A DNA stretch of 12,659 nucleotides. Source: Nitrospiraceae bacterium (lineage in GTDB: Bacteria > Nitrospirota > Nitrospiria > Nitrospirales > Nitrospiraceae). This document shows positions 1 to 7,047 of this stretch, piece after piece. The translations under genes were made by a program, and so were the position numbers. Below the pieces are notes generated by a model, which was not told where the DNA came from, ran no database searches, and saw only the letters and a program-made list of their open reading frames with translations. The DNA lies in NCBI GenBank assembly GCA_005793285.1, contig SXPO01000109.1, positions 1 through 12,659 of the forward strand, in the 5' to 3' direction. Position 1 is the first letter of the stretch. Every line of letters begins with the position of its first letter.

Positions 1-284
1 CCGACACGGGCGCGCCGGCTGGTCTGATGGACTTCGTAGCGCATCTCGAACACGTTGGCGATGGGAGCAAACGCCTCGGAAATCTGATCGGGCGGAATCT
101 GCAACCCCTCCGTCGAGCACTCCATCCGCATGAGAAAATCGTTCGTCTCTTCGTCTGTGTGATGGTCGGAGTCGAGAATGTTGCCTCCGAAATCATGGAT
201 GAATCCAGAGACGCGAGCGACGATGCCTTTTCGATCTTTGCAGTGGATCAGGAGCACGACCGATTCTTTTCTCTGTGAGGTCAT
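1..284 (-). CDS. purU: Formyltetrahydrofolate deformylase, N-terminal part (runs off the left edge)
   Basis: Reading leftwards from an ATG at 284-282, the frame stays open to the window edge and gives about 94 residues. The start is supported by a GAGGAG Shine-Dalgarno sequence about 9 nt upstream. The visible part is an N-terminal ACT-type regulatory domain with the PurU-like run CKDRKGIVARVSGFIHDFGG (about residues 15-34), then an NILDSDHHTDEETNDFLMRM-like segment typical of the family. PurU hydrolyses 10-formyl-THF to THF and formate in the cytosol, balancing one-carbon pools and supplying formate to purine synthesis. The catalytic formyltransferase-like domain lies outside the window. The gene sits 67 nt downstream of rimO on the same strand with no terminator between them, so co-transcription is plausible. 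The assignment rests on the ACT domain only. Another ACT-domain protein is possible but less likely. Confidence 0.85.
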   Translation of the reverse strand, partial: MTSQRKESVVLLIHCKDRKGIVARVSGFIHDFGGNILDSDHHTDEETNDFLMRMECSTEGLQIPPDQISEAFAPIANVFEMRYEVHQTSRRARV

Positions 285-351
285 GGGCGATATCTCCTCG
301 ATACGGATGCGCCAAGTGTAGCAGAAGGGGAAGCGTCCAGGAGCTGTAGGA

Positions 352-1770
352 TTACGTGACGATGTGTCCGACGAGGTCGTAGGTGGCGGCTTCGGTGATC
401 TCAACCTTGACGAGATCACCCGGGTTTGCCGTGCCGTCATTGATATAGACGACGCCGTCGATCTCAGGCGCCAGCCCTTCATGGCGGCCTTCCAGCAGCA
501 GAGGCGTTTCCTCCGATGGGCCTTCGACCAGGACGTCTAGGACTGTGCCTATGCGAGCCTGCCCCTGTGCGGCGGCGATGCCTTCCTGTATCGCCAGGAG
601 TTCATTCCGCCGTTCGTCCATGACGGCCCGGTCAATTTTCTCATCGAGCGCAACTGCCGTCGTGTCCTCTTCGTCGGAATAGAGGAAGACGGCCACTCGA
701 TCGAATTCCCGCTCCGTCACATAGGTCTTCAGCTCCTGGTAGGCCGTCTCTGTTTCACCGGGGAACCCCACGATAAAGGCGGTGCGAAAGGTGGCGCCGG
801 GAATGCAGGTGCGAATGCGGTCCACCAGCTTGTCGATAGCGGCGCGATTCCCTAATCGATGCATGCGCTTCAACATCCGGTCGTTGATGTGCTGGAGCGG
901 CATGTCGATGTATTTGGTAATTTTCTCCTCGCCGGCATAGAGATCCAGGAGTTCATCCGTGACCTGCTGTGGGTAGAGATAAAAGGGCCTGATCCAACGA
1001 ATGTCCTTCACCTTCACAAGCGCGCGCAGCAACGTCGTCAATCCGCCTCGAATCCCCAGATCTACGCCGTAGTTGATCGTATCTTGGGAGATGAGATTGA
1101 TTTCTTTCACGCCTTCCGCGGCGAGGCGCTCGGCTTCGGCCACGATCGATTCCACCGGGCGGCTGCGTTGCTTGCCTCGCATGATGGGAATGGCACAGAA
1201 GGCGCAGTTGCGGTTGCAGCCTTCGGCGATTTTCACATAGGCGCTGTGCGCCTTTCCGAGCCGCAGGCGCGGGGCATCCGCGTCGTAGAGATAGGGAGGT
1301 TCGCTGATCCAGAGCCGTTGCTGCCGTTGTTTGGGAGCCAGGAGATCTCGGCAGATGGTGGCGATGTTCCCGAATTCGCCAGTGCCCACCACGCCGTCCA
1401 GTTCCGGCAGTTCTTTCAGCAGATCGCCCTGATAGCGTTGCGCCAGGCAGCCGGCGGCAATGAGGACGCGGCAGGCTCCGTTCTTTTTGAGCTGGCCATG
1501 TTCGAGAATCGTGTTGATGGATTCCTGTTTCGCTTCTTCAATGAAGCCGCAGGTATTGATGATGACGACTTCGGCTTTCTTGGGATTGTCGGTTAACGCG
1601 AAGCCGTCCTGTACGAGTGTGCCGAGCATCAGCTCCGAGTCTACCTGGTTTTTCGAGCACCCCAGATTGACGAAGCCAATGGTCGTTGTTTTAGCAGCTG
1701 CGGTTTTCCTGGCAAGCGCCGCTTTCTTGGTGGTGTTTTTTCGGCCGAGTTGGATCAGAGGCGTAGACAT
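352..1770 (-). CDS. rimO: Ribosomal protein S12 methylthiotransferase RimO
   Basis: This radical-SAM enzyme adds a methylthio group to the conserved aspartate of ribosomal protein S12. The 472-residue product has all three expected domains. The N-terminal MTTase domain contains NLGCSKNQVDSE, with auxiliary-cluster cysteines at about C38, C74 and C108. The radical-SAM core contains CNRNCAFC (C185, C189, C192). A TRAM-like C-terminus occupies roughly residues 405-472. NLGCSKNQ and the CNRNCAFCAIP context favour RimO over MiaB. Compared with typical RimO there is an extra N-terminal stretch of about 30 residues rich in Lys, Ala and Thr. No other ATG lies between it and the domain, so the start at 1770 is probably right. 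No Shine-Dalgarno sequence precedes it, and a promoter is placed so that transcription would begin at the ATG. The gene is divergent from the carbonic anhydrase gene and upstream of purU. Confidence 0.97.
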   Translation of the reverse strand: MSTPLIQLGRKNTTKKAALARKTAAAKTTTIGFVNLGCSKNQVDSELMLGTLVQDGFALTDNPKKAEVVIINTCGFIEEAKQESINTILEHGQLKKNGACRVLIAAGCLAQRYQGDLLKELPELDGVVGTGEFGNIATICRDLLAPKQRQQRLWISEPPYLYDADAPRLRLGKAHSAYVKIAEGCNRNCAFCAIPIMRGKQRSRPVESIVAEAERLAAEGVKEINLISQDTINYGVDLGIRGGLTTLLRALVKVKDIRWIRPFYLYPQQVTDELLDLYAGEEKITKYIDMPLQHINDRMLKRMHRLGNRAAIDKLVDRIRTCIPGATFRTAFIVGFPGETETAYQELKTYVTEREFDRVAVFLYSDEEDTTAVALDEKIDRAVMDERRNELLAIQEGIAAAQGQARIGTVLDVLVEGPSEETPLLLEGRHEGLAPEIDGVVYINDGTANPGDLVKVEITEAATYDLVGHIVT

Positions 1771-1776
1771 TCAAGC

Positions 1777-1806
1777 AGTCTACGGGAGGCTTGAAAAGCC
1801 TGTCAA
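1777..1806 (-). promoter_or_regulatory. Candidate sigma70-type promoter of rimO, possibly leaderless
   Basis: On the minus strand a perfect -35 TTGACA (1806-1801) is followed after 18 nt by TAGACT (1782-1777, 4 of 6 matches to TATAAT). Only 6 nt separate the -10 from the rimO ATG, which places the expected start point at or next to the A of the ATG. The spacer contains the inverted repeat AGGCTTgaaAAGCCT (1787-1801). Confidence 0.5.
1787..1801. repeat. Short inverted repeat inside the rimO promoter spacer
   Basis: AGGCTT-GAA-AAGCCT is a perfect 6-bp inverted repeat with a 3-nt centre. It lies between the proposed -35 and -10 of rimO and upstream of the carbonic anhydrase promoter. The position would suit an operator, but no regulator is identified and the arms are short enough to arise by chance. 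Confidence 0.4.
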
Positions 1807-1827
1807 TGAATGGTCAAGAAAGCAGTC

Positions 1828-1857
1828 TTGATATTCTGGAAGCCGTTCCCCTAGAGT
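1828..1857 (+). promoter_or_regulatory. Candidate promoter of the gamma carbonic anhydrase gene, possibly leaderless
   Basis: TTGATA (1828-1833) is followed after 18 nt by TAGAGT (1852-1857). The ATG starts at 1864, 6 nt after the -10, so the expected start point coincides with the ATG. No purine-rich Shine-Dalgarno sequence precedes the gene. The -35, spacer, -10 and ATG distances are the same as in the divergent rimO promoter. Confidence 0.4.
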
Positions 1858-1863
1858 GCCTCT

Positions 1864-2403
1864 ATGATTCGCGCCTTTCAAGGCATCAAGCCGACGATTC
1901 CTTCCTCCTGTTTTATCGAGGACACAGGGGTGGTCATCGGCGACGTAGTCATGGGTGAGGAGTGCAGTGTCTGGTTCCATGCTGTGATTCGTGGGGATGT
2001 GAACTATATCCGGATCGGCAATCGGACCAATATCCAAGACCTCTGCATGTTGCACGTTACCCACGATACCCATCCTCTCCTGATCGGGAACGAGGTCACA
2101 GTCGGACACCATGTCGTCCTGCACGGCTGTACCATCAAAGATCGCGTGTTAGTCGGGATGGGCGCCATCATCATGGACGGGGCGGTCATTGGAGAGGATT
2201 CGGTAGTAGGAGCCGGGGCGCTGGTTGTGGAAGGCACCGTGGTCCCGCCGAAGAGCCTGATCCTGGGCTCCCCCGCACGAGTCCGACGGTCCGTGACAGA
2301 CGAAGAATTGGCCTGGATTAAAAAATCTGCCGAGAACTACGTGAAGTACGCCGGGCTGTATATGGGCGGTTCGGCTAAACAGAAGACCGGCTTTCAGATT
2401 TGA
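1864..2403 (+). CDS. Gamma-class carbonic anhydrase family protein (YrdA-like hexapeptide repeat)
   Basis: The 179-residue protein belongs to the left-handed beta-helix family that includes archaeal Cam and bacterial YrdA/CaiE-like proteins. Imperfect hexapeptide repeats fill about residues 20-135. The family signature is clear: RGD at 43-45, NIQD at 56-59, and the putative zinc or iron ligands H64, H82 and H87 in LHV and GHHVVLHG, matching the metal-binding triad of Cam. The length is typical for the YrdA subgroup. It lacks the acidic loop of methanogen Cam that carries the proton-shuttle glutamate, so real CO2 hydration activity is uncertain. The start at 1864 is the first ATG in a leader without a ribosome binding site. 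The gene is divergent from rimO and its stop lies 6 nt from the stop of the convergent gene at 2410. The family call is firm, but the catalytic role is inference. Confidence 0.93.
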   Translation: MIRAFQGIKPTIPSSCFIEDTGVVIGDVVMGEECSVWFHAVIRGDVNYIRIGNRTNIQDLCMLHVTHDTHPLLIGNEVTVGHHVVLHGCTIKDRVLVGMGAIIMDGAVIGEDSVVGAGALVVEGTVVPPKSLILGSPARVRRSVTDEELAWIKKSAENYVKYAGLYMGGSAKQKTGFQI

Positions 2404-2409
2404 CCGATC

Positions 2410-3123
2410 TCAAGATTTTAGCCCCCACTCCTTACCCACCTTGATAAAACAGATCGGGTCACCGACGAGCGCCGTCGGATACTGTTTCTGCTCCACGCGA
2501 TAAGGAATTTTGTGCCGGTGGCACCAGTCCGCGATCCACACGACCTCTTCCGTTGAGGTTGTCACAATCCCAGGCAGCGACAGCTTGGGCATGCACCGAT
2601 CGACGATGGTTTGTACGATCCGCCGCTCCTTTTGAAATCGCACGGGATCGAAGGATACCGGGTTCGCATTTCCATAGGATAAGGGTGAGAGATCGGGAAA
2701 CCGTTCCGGGTCGTTGAGGACGCTCACGATCCAGAGATGGTCGAACGTCCCGTTCGCCTCTGCGGCGGTTCTCGCATGAAACCTCACCGGCGTTTCCCGG
2801 CAAGCTCGGTTGAGCACTGTGACTTCGGATCGGCGGAGGTTATACGGTTCAACCTGGCGCTGGAGCTCAATGGCTTCAGCCAACAGCACCGGCAGCTCTG
2901 CGACACCGGCTCCTACGTACAGACTGCGCCCGCCACGCGGCAACTTTTTCAGCAGCGTCTGGGAGAGGTTGATGCCCAGTCGCTCGCAGGGCTTTCGCTT
3001 CGCCCGCCAAAACTCATCGCCCCCTTCGTAACAGTAGACAGGCTCCAAGCTTTTGTAATCGAGGCAATCAAATACGGAGGCGATTACACGTCGTGTCGAG
3101 TTGTGGATGGATGTTTGTGGCAT
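2410..3123 (-). CDS. Orphan protein with methyltransferase-like Rossmann features, function unknown
   Basis: I do not recognise this 237-residue protein as a named family. Residues about 66-87 (RSLYVGAGVAELPVLLAEAI) resemble the glycine-rich motif I of class I SAM-dependent methyltransferases. EVTVLNRAC (about 100-108) fits a second beta strand, and DHLWIVSVLND (about 128-138) fits the beta-4 region. The acidic ribose-binding residue expected at the end of strand 2 is not obvious, so the SAM site may be altered. There is no signal peptide or membrane segment. Cysteines at 20, 31, 46, 108, 177, 201 and 225 are scattered and form no zinc motif. The start at 3123 lacks a well-spaced Shine-Dalgarno sequence (a GGGGAG lies about 16 nt upstream), so the true start could be internal. 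It lies 95 nt downstream of argB on the same strand and is convergent with the carbonic anhydrase gene. Confidence 0.75.
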   Translation of the reverse strand: MPQTSIHNSTRRVIASVFDCLDYKSLEPVYCYEGGDEFWRAKRKPCERLGINLSQTLLKKLPRGGRSLYVGAGVAELPVLLAEAIELQRQVEPYNLRRSEVTVLNRACRETPVRFHARTAAEANGTFDHLWIVSVLNDPERFPDLSPLSYGNANPVSFDPVRFQKERRIVQTIVDRCMPKLSLPGIVTTSTEEVVWIADWCHRHKIPYRVEQKQYPTALVGDPICFIKVGKEWGLKS

Positions 3124-3218
3124 TACCGATCGGATTTCTCCCCGGCGTTGAGCCGAAACGTGAAATATTTTTGAAAACGATCGGCATTGCGTTTCACAAG
3201 CGACGCATCACGGTCTGA

Positions 3219-4115
3219 TTAGGCGACGATCTCGGTCCCGATGCCTTTGCGCGTGAAGATTTCCAGCAGAATCGCATGGGGGATCCGGCCGTCGATGATG
3301 TGCGCTTTTCCAACACCGGCGTCGATTGCATCCAGGCAGGCATGTACTTTCGGCAACATGCCTTCCGTGATCGTCCCCTTCTTCACCATGCGCTGGACGT
3401 CTTTACGCGAGACGGTCGAGAGGTGGTGGCCTTTGGCATCGCGAATGCCCTTGATGTCCGTCATCATGACGAGCTTTTCCGCTCGCAGGGCGCCTGCGAT
3501 CGCGCCTGCGACCAGATCGGCATTGATGTTGTAAGTATTTCCCTCGCGATCGGTTCCGATCGGAGCGATGATGGGGATATAGTGATCGCCTTGAAGTTTA
3601 TGCAGCAGGCTCGGATCGACCCGTTCAATATCGCCGACGAGCCCGAAATCCCCGTCGTCGTCCTCGTCGTCCAAGTCGCGCTCCAGACTTTCCGCCCATG
3701 CCTTAGCCGTCAGCGGCTTGCTTAAAATCAGTCCTCCGTCTTTCCCGCTCAAGCCGACCGCGCTGCCGCCGTGCCGGTTGATGAGATCGGTGATCTCCAT
3801 GTTGATTTGCCCGGCCAAGACCATTTCGACGATTTCCATGGTCGCTTCATCGGTGACGCGGACGCCGTGGCGGAACTTTGCTTCGATCCCGAGCCGATCC
3901 AGCATCTTGTCGATCTGAGGGCCTCCGCCGTGGATGATGACCGGATTGATCCCGACGTATTTCAACAGCACGACATTCTGCGCGAACCGTTCTTTTAAGG
4001 AGGCCTCCGTCATCGCATGGCCGCCGTATTTCACCACGACGGTCTTTCCGCGGAATGTCCGAATGTAGGGTAAGGATTCGATCAGGACGTTGGCTTTTTT
4101 GATGAGTCTGTTCAT
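3219..4115 (-). CDS. argB: Acetylglutamate kinase
   Basis: ArgB phosphorylates N-acetylglutamate in the second step of arginine synthesis in the cytosol. The 298-residue product shows the amino acid kinase fold: VVKYGGHAM with the phosphate-binding Lys29, the GGGP loop at 63-66, GVRVTD around Arg86, TYNINADLVAGAIA at 194-207, and GMLPKV with Lys256. The N-terminal helix KKANVLIESLPYIRTFRGK and the C-terminal HAILLEIFTRKGIGTEI match the arginine-inhibited subgroup, so feedback control by arginine is likely from family knowledge. Between KPL (133-135) and GLVGDI there is a strongly acidic insertion, DLDDEDDDGD (147-156), not usual for the family. The start has a GGAG Shine-Dalgarno sequence 6 nt upstream. 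The gene follows hslU by 50 nt on the same strand and is probably the last or next-to-last gene of the trmFO operon. Confidence 0.97.
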   Translation of the reverse strand: MNRLIKKANVLIESLPYIRTFRGKTVVVKYGGHAMTEASLKERFAQNVVLLKYVGINPVIIHGGGPQIDKMLDRLGIEAKFRHGVRVTDEATMEIVEMVLAGQINMEITDLINRHGGSAVGLSGKDGGLILSKPLTAKAWAESLERDLDDEDDDGDFGLVGDIERVDPSLLHKLQGDHYIPIIAPIGTDREGNTYNINADLVAGAIAGALRAEKLVMMTDIKGIRDAKGHHLSTVSRKDVQRMVKKGTITEGMLPKVHACLDAIDAGVGKAHIIDGRIPHAILLEIFTRKGIGTEIVA

Positions 4116-4165
4116 GGACTACTCCACCAGCAAGCAATGAACGAAAGACGAGAGTCGCATCTCGC

Positions 4166-5563
4166 CTAAAGAATATACCGGCTCAGATCCTGATCCTTTA
4201 CCACGTCTTTGAGCCGGTCACGGACATATTCAGCCGTGATGCTCACGGCTTTGTCCGGCCACTCTGCCCCTGCGAATGAAATTTGTTCCAGCAGCCGCTC
4301 CATAATGGTAAAGAGGCGGCGCGCGCCGATATTTTCCGTTCGTTCGTTCACCTGCACCGCAATGTCGGCGATCGCCTCCAGGCCGTCCCTGGTGAACTCG
4401 ACGGCGAGACCTTCCGTCGCCAACAGGGCTTGATATTGTCGGACCAGCGCCCCTTTCGGTTCCGTGAGAATACGCACAAAATCGTCTTTCGACAAGGGGC
4501 TCAGTTCGACTCGTATTGGAAAGCGCCCTTGGAGCTCCGGAATCAGGTCGGACGGCTTGGCCACGTGAAAGGCTCCCGCGGCGATGAAAAGAATGTGATC
4601 TGTCAGAACCGGCCCGTGTTTGGTCGTCACTGTGCAGCCTTCGACAATCGGGAGCAAATCGCGCTGTACGCCTTCCCGCGAGACATCGGGCCCCGCAGTT
4701 CGTTCCCGTCCGGCGATTTTGTCGATTTCGTCAAGGAACACAATCCCGGTTTGCTCGACCTTAGCAATGGCCTCACGCACGGCGTCGTCCATGTCGATGA
4801 GCTTCTGCGCTTCTTCCTGGGTGAGGTGCTTCAGTGCCTCCGGCACTTTCATCAGCCGTTTCTTTTTCTTCCCCTGGAACATCCCGCCCAACATGTCCCG
4901 CAAATTGCCTTCAAGTTCGTCAAGCCCGCCGGCATTGGAGATGACACCGACCGGCAGGCGTCGCTCCTGGGTCTCCATCTCGACTGTCCGCTCGTCGAGT
5001 TTGCCTTCTCGAAGCTGGAGACGTAGTTTCGATCTGGTGGTCTCGTGTGAATCATGGGGAGTCGATGTGGCGGTCTCACCGGTGCCTTCCGTAAATCCTG
5101 GTCGAGGCGGAGGGGGCGGCAAGAGGAGATCGAGCAGGCGCTCTTCTCCATGTTGCTCGGCCTTGTGTTGAACCGCTTCAAGGCGGTGGGTTTTCACCAT
5201 GTTGATGGCCAGTTCGGTCAGATCACGAATGATGGATTCCACATCCCGGCCGACATAGCCGACCTCGGTGAATTTCGAAGCCTCGACCTTGATGAACGGG
5301 GCTTGAGCCAGCTTAGCCAGCCGTCTGGCGATCTCCGTTTTTCCCACTCCGGTCGGGCCGATCATGATGATGTTCTTCGGCATCACCTCGTCGCGTAAAT
5401 CAGGAGACAACTGTTGACGACGCCAACGATTGCGGAGCGCAATCGCCACCATCCGCTTCGCGTTCTTTTGGCCGATCACGTAGCGATTGAGCTCCTCCAC
5501 GATCTGGCGGGGTGTCAGGCTATTGAGATTCTGCGGTTCTGGGTCGGTTGCCAGGTGCGTCAT
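4166..5563 (-). CDS. hslU: ATP-dependent protease ATPase subunit HslU (ClpY)
   Basis: HslU is the AAA+ unfoldase that feeds substrates to the HslV peptidase in the cytosol. The 465-residue protein has the N-terminal [17 protein letters not shown] signature, Walker A GPTGVGKT (69-76), the pore loop GYVG (102-105), Walker B VFLDEID (275-281), the sensor-2 GARR (413-416) and the C-terminal tail SRYIL that docks into HslV. The intermediate I-domain lies at about 110-245. It contains a run of five prolines (149-153) followed by a low-complexity Gly/Thr/Ser/His stretch (about 157-177) that looks like a variable loop. The gene begins 9 nt after the hslV stop. An AAGGG lies about 12 nt before the ATG, a rather long spacing, so translational coupling to hslV is likely. 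Confidence 0.98.
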   Translation of the reverse strand: MTHLATDPEPQNLNSLTPRQIVEELNRYVIGQKNAKRMVAIALRNRWRRQQLSPDLRDEVMPKNIIMIGPTGVGKTEIARRLAKLAQAPFIKVEASKFTEVGYVGRDVESIIRDLTELAINMVKTHRLEAVQHKAEQHGEERLLDLLLPPPPPRPGFTEGTGETATSTPHDSHETTRSKLRLQLREGKLDERTVEMETQERRLPVGVISNAGGLDELEGNLRDMLGGMFQGKKKKRLMKVPEALKHLTQEEAQKLIDMDDAVREAIAKVEQTGIVFLDEIDKIAGRERTAGPDVSREGVQRDLLPIVEGCTVTTKHGPVLTDHILFIAAGAFHVAKPSDLIPELQGRFPIRVELSPLSKDDFVRILTEPKGALVRQYQALLATEGLAVEFTRDGLEAIADIAVQVNERTENIGARRLFTIMERLLEQISFAGAEWPDKAVSITAEYVRDRLKDVVKDQDLSRYIL

Positions 5564-5572
5564 ATTGCGGGT

Positions 5573-6109
5573 TTACCCTTGGAGTTCCTCGACGGTGATC
5601 TGCTGGTTGGTATAGATATCGATGGCGCCGGCGATCTTCATTGCTTCAGTGACGATGGCGGTGGCGTCCAGTTGAGACTGCCCCAGGAGCGCCCTGGCTG
5701 CAGCCAGGGCATAGGGCCCACCGGAGCCGATTGCCAGGATGCCGTCCTCCGGCTCTACGACATCGCCGGTTCCGGAAATCAGGAACGACTGTTCCCGGCC
5801 GGCCACGGCCAGCAGTGCTTCCAACCGGCGCAAGACGCGGTCGGTCCGCCAGTCCTTGGCGAGTTCGACCGCCGCCCTCGTCAGGTTGCCTCGGTGCTCT
5901 TCTAGTTTGGCCTCGAACTTTTCGAAGAGCGTGAATGCATCCGCGGTGGCCCCGGCAAAGCCGGCGAGGACTTGCTCGTGATGGAGGCGTCGCAGCTTTT
6001 TGGCATTGTGCTTCATCACGGTTGTACCGACGGTCACTTGGCCGTCGCAGCCCATGGCGACTCGTCCGGCCCGGCGGACGCACAGAACAGTGGTGGATCG
6101 AATGATCAT
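5573..6109 (-). CDS. hslV: ATP-dependent protease peptidase subunit HslV (ClpQ)
   Basis: HslV is the threonine peptidase of the HslUV complex and assembles as a double hexamer. The 178-residue sequence follows the family throughout: GDGQVT-like [57 protein letters not shown] and [17 protein letters not shown]. The catalytic threonine is expected to be T6 of MIIRSTTVL, by alignment with the MTTI start of E. coli HslV and the ATTI segment of Bacillus ClpQ. The protein therefore carries a five-residue leader that methionine aminopeptidase cannot simply remove. The ATG overlaps the xerC stop as ATGA (6106-6109), which is the best support for this start and implies translational coupling. hslU follows after 9 nt. 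Confidence 0.97.
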   Translation of the reverse strand: MIIRSTTVLCVRRAGRVAMGCDGQVTVGTTVMKHNAKKLRRLHHEQVLAGFAGATADAFTLFEKFEAKLEEHRGNLTRAAVELAKDWRTDRVLRRLEALLAVAGREQSFLISGTGDVVEPEDGILAIGSGGPYALAAARALLGQSQLDATAIVTEAMKIAGAIDIYTNQQITVEELQG

Positions 6110-7047
6110 GACGGCTTCTGATCCTTTCGCAGCAGAGCGGTTGTAATCGAACGTGCCCGCGGGTGGGCATGGTCGTACACGGCAGCCAGGCGATCGCCGG
6201 CCAGATGTGTATATTTCTGTGTGGTGCTGAGCGACGCATGCCCGAGCATCTCTTGAATCGATCTGAGGTCCGCGCCCTCATCGAGCAGGTGGGTTGCGTA
6301 AGAATGACGCAGGGCATGCGGACTAACGGCTCCACCGGCAAGGCGACTGGAATATCGAGCCACGATTCGGGCTACGCTCCGTGTGGTAAGCCTGCCTCCA
6401 CGATGATTCAAGAACAGAGGAGCGGGCAGGCGCCGTTCGAGGGATTCAGACTCCAGAGATTGACGGTATGCGTGGATCGCTCGAGTTGCGACATCGCCGA
6501 TCGGAATCACTCGTTCTTTTCGTCCCTTGCCTCTCAAGCGGACAAGCCCCTCAGCTTCATCGAGATCCCCGATGTTGATCCCGACCGCTTCACTGACACG
6601 GGCGCCGGTGGAATACAATGTTTCAAGCAGGGCGCGATCGCGCAAGGAGAGAGTGGACCGGCCCTCAGGAAATTCCATCAAGGCTCCGGCGTCGTCTTTG
6701 GCCAGGACACGTGGAAGCGGTTTGGGCAGCTTGGGGCTCCGGATATCATCCGCCGGATTCTTCTGTGCCGATCCTTCACGCAAAAGAAAGCGGTAGAAAC
6801 TCCGCACGGCAGCCAGCTTTCTCGCCAGGGATGAGGCTTTCTCACCTTTTCGATCCAACTGGTGGAGGTACGCCCGGATATCTTCAGCCGTAACATGGTC
6901 TACTTGAATCGGATGGGATGCGCGGCTTGTTTGAGCGAGAAACGATGTCAATTGCCGGAGATCCGACCGGTAATTGCGAATGGTCTCACTCGATGCATTT
7001 CGCTCGATGTCAAGAAAGCTCATGAAAGCCCGGATTGCGTCTTCCAT
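6106..7047 (-). CDS. xerC: Tyrosine recombinase XerC
   Basis: This site-specific recombinase resolves chromosome dimers at dif, normally with a XerD partner that is not in this window. The 313-residue protein has the N-terminal SAM-like core-binding domain (about 1-95) and the catalytic domain. The active-site residues are all visible: R150 in [10 protein letters not shown]174 in [12 protein letters not shown]244 and R247 in [19 protein letters not shown]270 in [15 protein letters not shown], and nucleophile Y279. The start is supported by GAGGA about 9 nt upstream. It overlaps the end of trmFO by 28 nt and the start of hslV by 4 nt. The trmFO-xerC-hslV-hslU order is shared with Firmicutes and several other phyla. 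XerC rather than XerD is inferred from this neighbourhood. It shows no sign of being a phage integrase. Confidence 0.95.
   Translation of the reverse strand: MEDAIRAFMSFLDIERNASSETIRNYRSDLRQLTSFLAQTSRASHPIQVDHVTAEDIRAYLHQLDRKGEKASSLARKLAAVRSFYRFLLREGSAQKNPADDIRSPKLPKPLPRVLAKDDAGALMEFPEGRSTLSLRDRALLETLYSTGARVSEAVGINIGDLDEAEGLVRLRGKGRKERVIPIGDVATRAIHAYRQSLESESLERRLPAPLFLNHRGGRLTTRSVARIVARYSSRLAGGAVSPHALRHSYATHLLDEGADLRSIQEMLGHASLSTTQKYTHLAGDRLAAVYDHAHPRARSITTALLRKDQKPS

Noticed and set aside
859..1596. Long open frame (245 codons) on the plus strand opposite rimO
   Set aside because: It is fully antisense to the well-supported rimO gene, has no recognisable protein character, and is explained by codon bias of rimO in a GC-rich genome.
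3124..3218. Repeated CGATCGG (3126-3133 as CCGATCGG palindrome, and 3178-3184) and a GTGAAA/TTTCAC pair (3160-3165 and 3192-3197) between argB and the orphan gene
   Set aside because: The elements are 6-8 nt, widely spaced and without a clear promoter to attach them to. Chance is a sufficient explanation.
4283..5026. 247-codon open frame on the plus strand opposite hslU
   Set aside because: It is antisense to conserved hslU motifs and has no family features or convincing ribosome binding site.
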